Assembly (NCBI GenBank): GCA_902761055.1 | Contig: CACWIS010000014.1 | Location: 1-34,742 of the forward strand | Direction: 5' to 3' | DNA: 34,742 nucleotides | Source of the DNA: Oscillospiraceae bacterium | GTDB lineage: Bacteria > Bacillota > Clostridia > Oscillospirales > Oscillospiraceae | Shown here: positions 31,644 to 34,742 of the stretch, piece after piece | Position numbering within the stretch: position 1 is the first letter of the stretch | Layout of the letters: each line of letters begins with the position of its first letter | Made by a program: the position numbers and the translations under genes | The notes under the pieces: generated by a model | The model's input: only the letters and a program-made list of their open reading frames with translations | The model's database searches: none | Told to the model about the DNA's origin: nothing

Positions 31644-32414
31644 TCAGATGTCGTCTGCCATTGTGAGGATCTCCGGCTCGCCGTCGGTGATCAGGATCGT
31701 GTTCTCGTAATGGGCCGCGAGCGAATGGTCCGCCGTGACGACCGTCCAGCCGTCGCGGAGGATCCGGATCGCCCAGTCTCCCGCGCAGACCATCGGCTCG
31801 ACGCAGATGGTCATGCCCTTGAGCAGCCGGGGATTGGCCCTGCGCTCGCCGGGGCGGTAGTTGGGGACCTCGGGCGCTTCGTGCATGCCCCGGCCGATGC
31901 CGTGGCCCACGAAGTCCCGCACCACGGAAAAGCCGTGGCTCTCCACATAGTCCTGCACCGCCTCGCCGATATCGTGGACGCGGTAGCCGACCTTCGCGAA
32001 GCGGATGCCCTCGAAGAAGGCCTGCCGCGTCACGGCGATCAGCTTCTTCGCTTCCTCGCTGACCTCGCCCACCGCGTAGGTGCCCGCGCAGTCGCCCACA
32101 AAGCCTTTGTAGGTCGCGCAGAGGTCAAGGGAGACGATGTCGCCGTTTCGGACGATCCTGCGGCCGGGAATGCCGTGGATGACCTCGTCGTTGACGGAGA
32201 CGCAGGTCGCGGCCGGAAAGCCCTCGTAGCCCAGACAGCTGGGCACGGCCCCGGATTTCACGATGTACTCGTGCACGGCCCGGTCGATCTGTTTTGTCGT
32301 CAGTCCGTCGCGGACGGCCTGACGGCCGGCGGACCGTGCGCCGGCCGCGATCTTCGCGGCCTGACGCATGATCTCGATCTCGTGGGGTGATTTGATGGTG
32401 ATGCTCTCAGCCAT
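31644..32414 (-). CDS. map: Methionine aminopeptidase, type I
   Basis: 256 residues. All five metal ligands are visible: Asp97 (SLDLCA), Asp108 (GDCAGTY), His171 (GHGIGRGMHE), Glu206 (CVEPM) and Glu237 (HYENT), plus catalytic His80 in VIHGIPG. Removes N-terminal Met from nascent proteins. It starts 3 nt after the adk stop, in the usual secY-adk-map-infA order. A zinc-finger N-terminal extension is absent. Confidence 0.97.
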   Translation of the reverse strand: MAESITIKSPHEIEIMRQAAKIAAGARSAGRQAVRDGLTTKQIDRAVHEYIVKSGAVPSCLGYEGFPAATCVSVNDEVIHGIPGRRIVRNGDIVSLDLCATYKGFVGDCAGTYAVGEVSEEAKKLIAVTRQAFFEGIRFAKVGYRVHDIGEAVQDYVESHGFSVVRDFVGHGIGRGMHEAPEVPNYRPGERRANPRLLKGMTICVEPMVCAGDWAIRILRDGWTVVTADHSLAAHYENTILITDGEPEILTMADDI

Positions 32415-32417
32415 GTT

Positions 32418-33050
32418 TCAGAGCCCCAGAGCCAGGCGGATGGCCGCCGTCGTCTCTTCAATGCTGGGCTGGTTGTCCACGCGGAGGAGCTTGCCTCTCT
32501 CCTCGTAGAAGGCCTTGAGCGGTTCGGTCTCCCGATGGTAGGTCTCGAGGCGGGCCTTCACGGTCTCCGGAGCGTCGTCCTTGCGGATCGTCAGCTCGCC
32601 GCCGCAGAAGTCGCACACGCCCTCGACCTTCGGGGGATTGTAGCGAATGTGGAAGGTTTGGCTGCAGTTCCTGCAGGTCCTGCGGCCGGACATGCGCTCG
32701 ACGATCGTCTCGTCGGCGATCTCGATGGAGAGCGCCGCGTCGATCTCGATGCCGAGCTTCTCGAGCCCTTCGGCCTGGGGGATCGTGCGGGGCACGCCGT
32801 CAAGGATGTAGCCGTTCGCACAGTCCTCACGCGCCAGGCGCTCCCGGACGATGCCCAGGATCACGTCGTCGGAAACGAGGATGCCCGCGTCGATCAGAGC
32901 CTTTGCCTTGAGTCCCACGGCCGTGCCCTCGCGGATCGCGGCGCGCAGGATATTGCCGGTCGAAATGGTGGGGATACCGAGCTCGCGGCTGAGTATCTCT
33001 GCCTGAGTGCCTTTACCTGCGCCGGGGGCGCCGAGAAGGATAAGCCTCAT
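32418..33050 (-). CDS. adk: Adenylate kinase with zinc-binding lid
   Basis: 210 residues. P-loop GAPGAGKGTQ (7-16), NMP-binding region, YILDGVPRT with the catalytic Asp-Arg segment (Val in place of the more usual Phe), and a LID carrying the Zn tetrad Cys126, Cys129, Cys146, Cys149, as common in Firmicutes. Interconverts ATP+AMP and 2 ADP. ATG with AGGA upstream, 18 nt after secY. Confidence 0.97.
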   Translation of the reverse strand: MRLILLGAPGAGKGTQAEILSRELGIPTISTGNILRAAIREGTAVGLKAKALIDAGILVSDDVILGIVRERLAREDCANGYILDGVPRTIPQAEGLEKLGIEIDAALSIEIADETIVERMSGRRTCRNCSQTFHIRYNPPKVEGVCDFCGGELTIRKDDAPETVKARLETYHRETEPLKAFYEERGKLLRVDNQPSIEETTAAIRLALGL

Positions 33051-33068
33051 AGCACGTTCCTCCTCAGA

Positions 33069-34346
33069 TCAGGAAAGGAAGCCCTTGTAGTTGCGCATGA
33101 GCATCTGCGCCTCGATGGCGCGGACGGTCTCAAGGGCAACGCCGACAACGATGATGATGGACGTGCCGCCGAGCGAGAGCCCGGTCAGCGCGGCCGCGTT
33201 GCTGAAGTGCGAGACCAGGATGGGCGTCACGGCGATGATGCCGAGGTAGATCGCGCCGAAAAGCGTGATCTTGTTGAGCACACGCTGGATGAACTCGCTC
33301 GTCGGCTTGCCCGGACGGAAGCCGGGGATGTAGCCGCCGTTCTTCTTGAGGTTGTTCGCCACCTCGATCGGGTTGAACTGGATCGTGGAGTAGAAGTACG
33401 CAAAGAAGATGATCAGCAGGAGGTAGATGATCGCGTAGGGGATGGTGTTCGTCTTGGCCCAGGCGCTCTGGCTGTGGCCGGTGAAGGCCGCGATCGTCGC
33501 CGGGATGGACGAGATGGAGGACGCGAAGATGATGGGCATGACGCCGGACATGTTGACCTTCATCGGAAGGTGCGTGGACTGGCCGCCGTACATCTTACGG
33601 CCCACGACCCGCTTGGCATACTGGACGGGGATGCGGCGCTCGGCGTCGTTGACAAAGACGATGAGCACGATCAGCGCCAGCGCGCCGAGGAAGACCAGCA
33701 GAGCCGCCCACCAGGCCAGAGAGCCGTTCGCGACGTTCTGGATCGTGGTGATGACGCTGTTGGGGAAGCGGGAGATGATGCTGGCGAAGAGGATGATGGA
33801 GATGCCGTTGCCGACACCGAACTCGGTGATCTGCTCGCCGAGCCACATGATCAGGGCGGAGCCGGAGGTGAAGGTCAGGATGATGATGATCGCTGCCCAC
33901 ACGCTCTTGGAAGCTTCCGCGACGATGATGCCGTTGTTCTTCATCAGCATGTAGTAGCCAAAGCCCTGCAGCAGGCCGATGGCCACGGTGGAGTAACGGG
34001 TGATCGAGGCGATCTTCTTGCGGCCTTCCTCGCCCTCTTCCTTGCTCATGCGCTCCAGCGCGGGGATCGCGATGCACAGGAGCTGGATGATGATGGATGC
34101 GTTGATGTAGGGCTGGATGGAGAGCGCGAAGATCGTCGCGTTCGAGAACGAGCCGCCGGACATGGCGTCGAGCAGGCCCAGAGCCGTGTTCTGCAGGTAC
34201 GCGAAGTACTGCTGCAGCAGCGCGGTGTTGACGAAGGGGACGGGGATGGCGTTGCCGATTCGATAAAGCAGCACGATCAGGAGCGTGAAGAGGATCTTCT
34301 TGCGGATCTCTTCGATCCTCCAGGCGTTGCGCAGTGTCTGAAGCAC
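33069..34346 (-). CDS. secY: Protein translocase subunit SecY
   Basis: 425 residues, ten TM helices. Plug and TM2 region (GLLDAMSGGSFSNATIFALSIQPYINASIIIQLL), RIPVQYAKRVVG in the cytosolic C4 loop and PGFRPGKPTSEFI in C5 are conserved SecY motifs. Central channel of the Sec translocon. The start is GTG at 34346, directly abutting the rplO stop, with AGAGGTGG 5 nt upstream. Confidence 0.97.
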   Translation of the reverse strand: MLQTLRNAWRIEEIRKKILFTLLIVLLYRIGNAIPVPFVNTALLQQYFAYLQNTALGLLDAMSGGSFSNATIFALSIQPYINASIIIQLLCIAIPALERMSKEEGEEGRKKIASITRYSTVAIGLLQGFGYYMLMKNNGIIVAEASKSVWAAIIIILTFTSGSALIMWLGEQITEFGVGNGISIILFASIISRFPNSVITTIQNVANGSLAWWAALLVFLGALALIVLIVFVNDAERRIPVQYAKRVVGRKMYGGQSTHLPMKVNMSGVMPIIFASSISSIPATIAAFTGHSQSAWAKTNTIPYAIIYLLLIIFFAYFYSTIQFNPIEVANNLKKNGGYIPGFRPGKPTSEFIQRVLNKITLFGAIYLGIIAVTPILVSHFSNAAALTGLSLGGTSIIIVVGVALETVRAIEAQMLMRNYKGFLS

Positions 34347-34742
34347 TTAAACCACCTCTGCCTTTCCGCCGGCCGCCTCAATCTTCTGTTTCGCGGTTTC
34401 GGAGAAAGCAGCAGCTTTAACAGTAAGCTTCTTCGTGAGTTCGCCGTTTCCGAGGAACTTCACGCCGTATCTGCACTTGGAGAGGACGCCTGCGTCGAGC
34501 AGGGCCTTCGCATCGACGACGGCGCCGTCTTCAAACTTGTTGAGGGCGCTGACGTTCAGGGCCTCGAGGGGCTTGGCGAAGATGTTGTTGAAGCCTCTCT
34601 TGGGGATGCGGCGCGCCAGAGGCATCTGGCCGCCTTCGAATCCGATGCGGGTGCCGCCGCCGCTGCGGGCCTTCTGACCCTTGTGGCCGCGTCCGGCAGT
34701 CTTGCCGTTGCCGGTCGCATGGCCTCTGCCCTTGCGCTTGTC
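34347..34742 (-). CDS. rplO: 50S ribosomal protein L15, partial
   Basis: 131 residues, the C-terminal majority; the N-terminus runs off the right edge. Sequence [19 protein letters not shown], then [18 protein letters not shown] and the C-terminal [15 protein letters not shown] identify L15. The internal Met at 34625 is not the start, because upstream codons are all L15. It leads into secY with no gap, the standard spc-operon order. Confidence 0.97.
   Translation of the reverse strand, partial: DKRKGRGHATGNGKTAGRGHKGQKARSGGGTRIGFEGGQMPLARRIPKRGFNNIFAKPLEALNVSALNKFEDGAVVDAKALLDAGVLSKCRYGVKFLGNGELTKKLTVKAAAFSETAKQKIEAAGGKAEVV

Overview
The window looks like the chromosome of a GC-rich, anaerobic, spore-forming Firmicute of the Clostridia, probably an uncultured gut relative of the Oscillospirales. 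The grounds are the Clostridia-type secY-adk-map-infA-rpmJ-rpsM-rpsK-rpsD-rpoA-rplQ order, a SpoVAC spore-membrane protein, a complex-I-like [NiFe] hydrogenase with its maturation genes, strong Shine-Dalgarno sites and frequent GTG/TTG starts. Taxonomy is inferred from gene content only.

Left part (1-8344). A leftward operon encodes hypF-hypC-hypD-hypE and then a NuoC-like subunit and the start of a NuoD-like [NiFe] hydrogenase large subunit cut by the left edge. Maturation factors and target enzyme thus lie together. Next come a sodium:neurotransmitter-symporter family (LeuT-fold) transporter and a divergent LysR regulator.

Middle (8399-12374). After spoVAC and a small Lys-rich ORF there is a tRNA-Ser(GGA) gene. 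Its last 71 bp are repeated exactly 943 bp downstream. The AT-rich DNA between the copies carries one cargo gene (two TM helices, zinc ribbon, SHOCT tail) and no recombinase, so it looks like a miniature tRNA-targeted integrative element. Directly behind it is a lower-GC arsR - ArsP-type permease - redox-active thioredoxin operon. That operon is followed by a GC-rich structured block ending in a 16-nt near-copy of the tRNA-Ser 3' end. I read 9185-12374 as a layered island at this tRNA.

Right-centre (12559-28194) is ordinary accessory metabolism: a six-TM membrane protein, a TIGR00300/ornithine-cyclodeaminase-like protein, a dicarboxylate/amino-acid symporter with a PH-domain protein, a TSUP permease with an Asp/Glu racemase, a MocR-fold aspartate aminotransferase, pyrimidine-nucleoside phosphorylase, an orphan MazF, a duplicated-domain lipoprotein, and a CUT1-type sugar ABC transporter (ATPase, two permeases, binding lipoprotein).

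Right end (28379-34742) is the leftward ribosomal/alpha operon. It contains two surprises. infA lacks about 94 nt internally and is frameshifted. The neighbouring rpsM lacks an in-frame block of about 14 N-terminal codons. A spacer of about 190 nt with palindromes lies between rpmJ and rpsM. Either this part of the assembly is faulty, or essential translation genes have been remodelled here and IF-1 is supplied from elsewhere.
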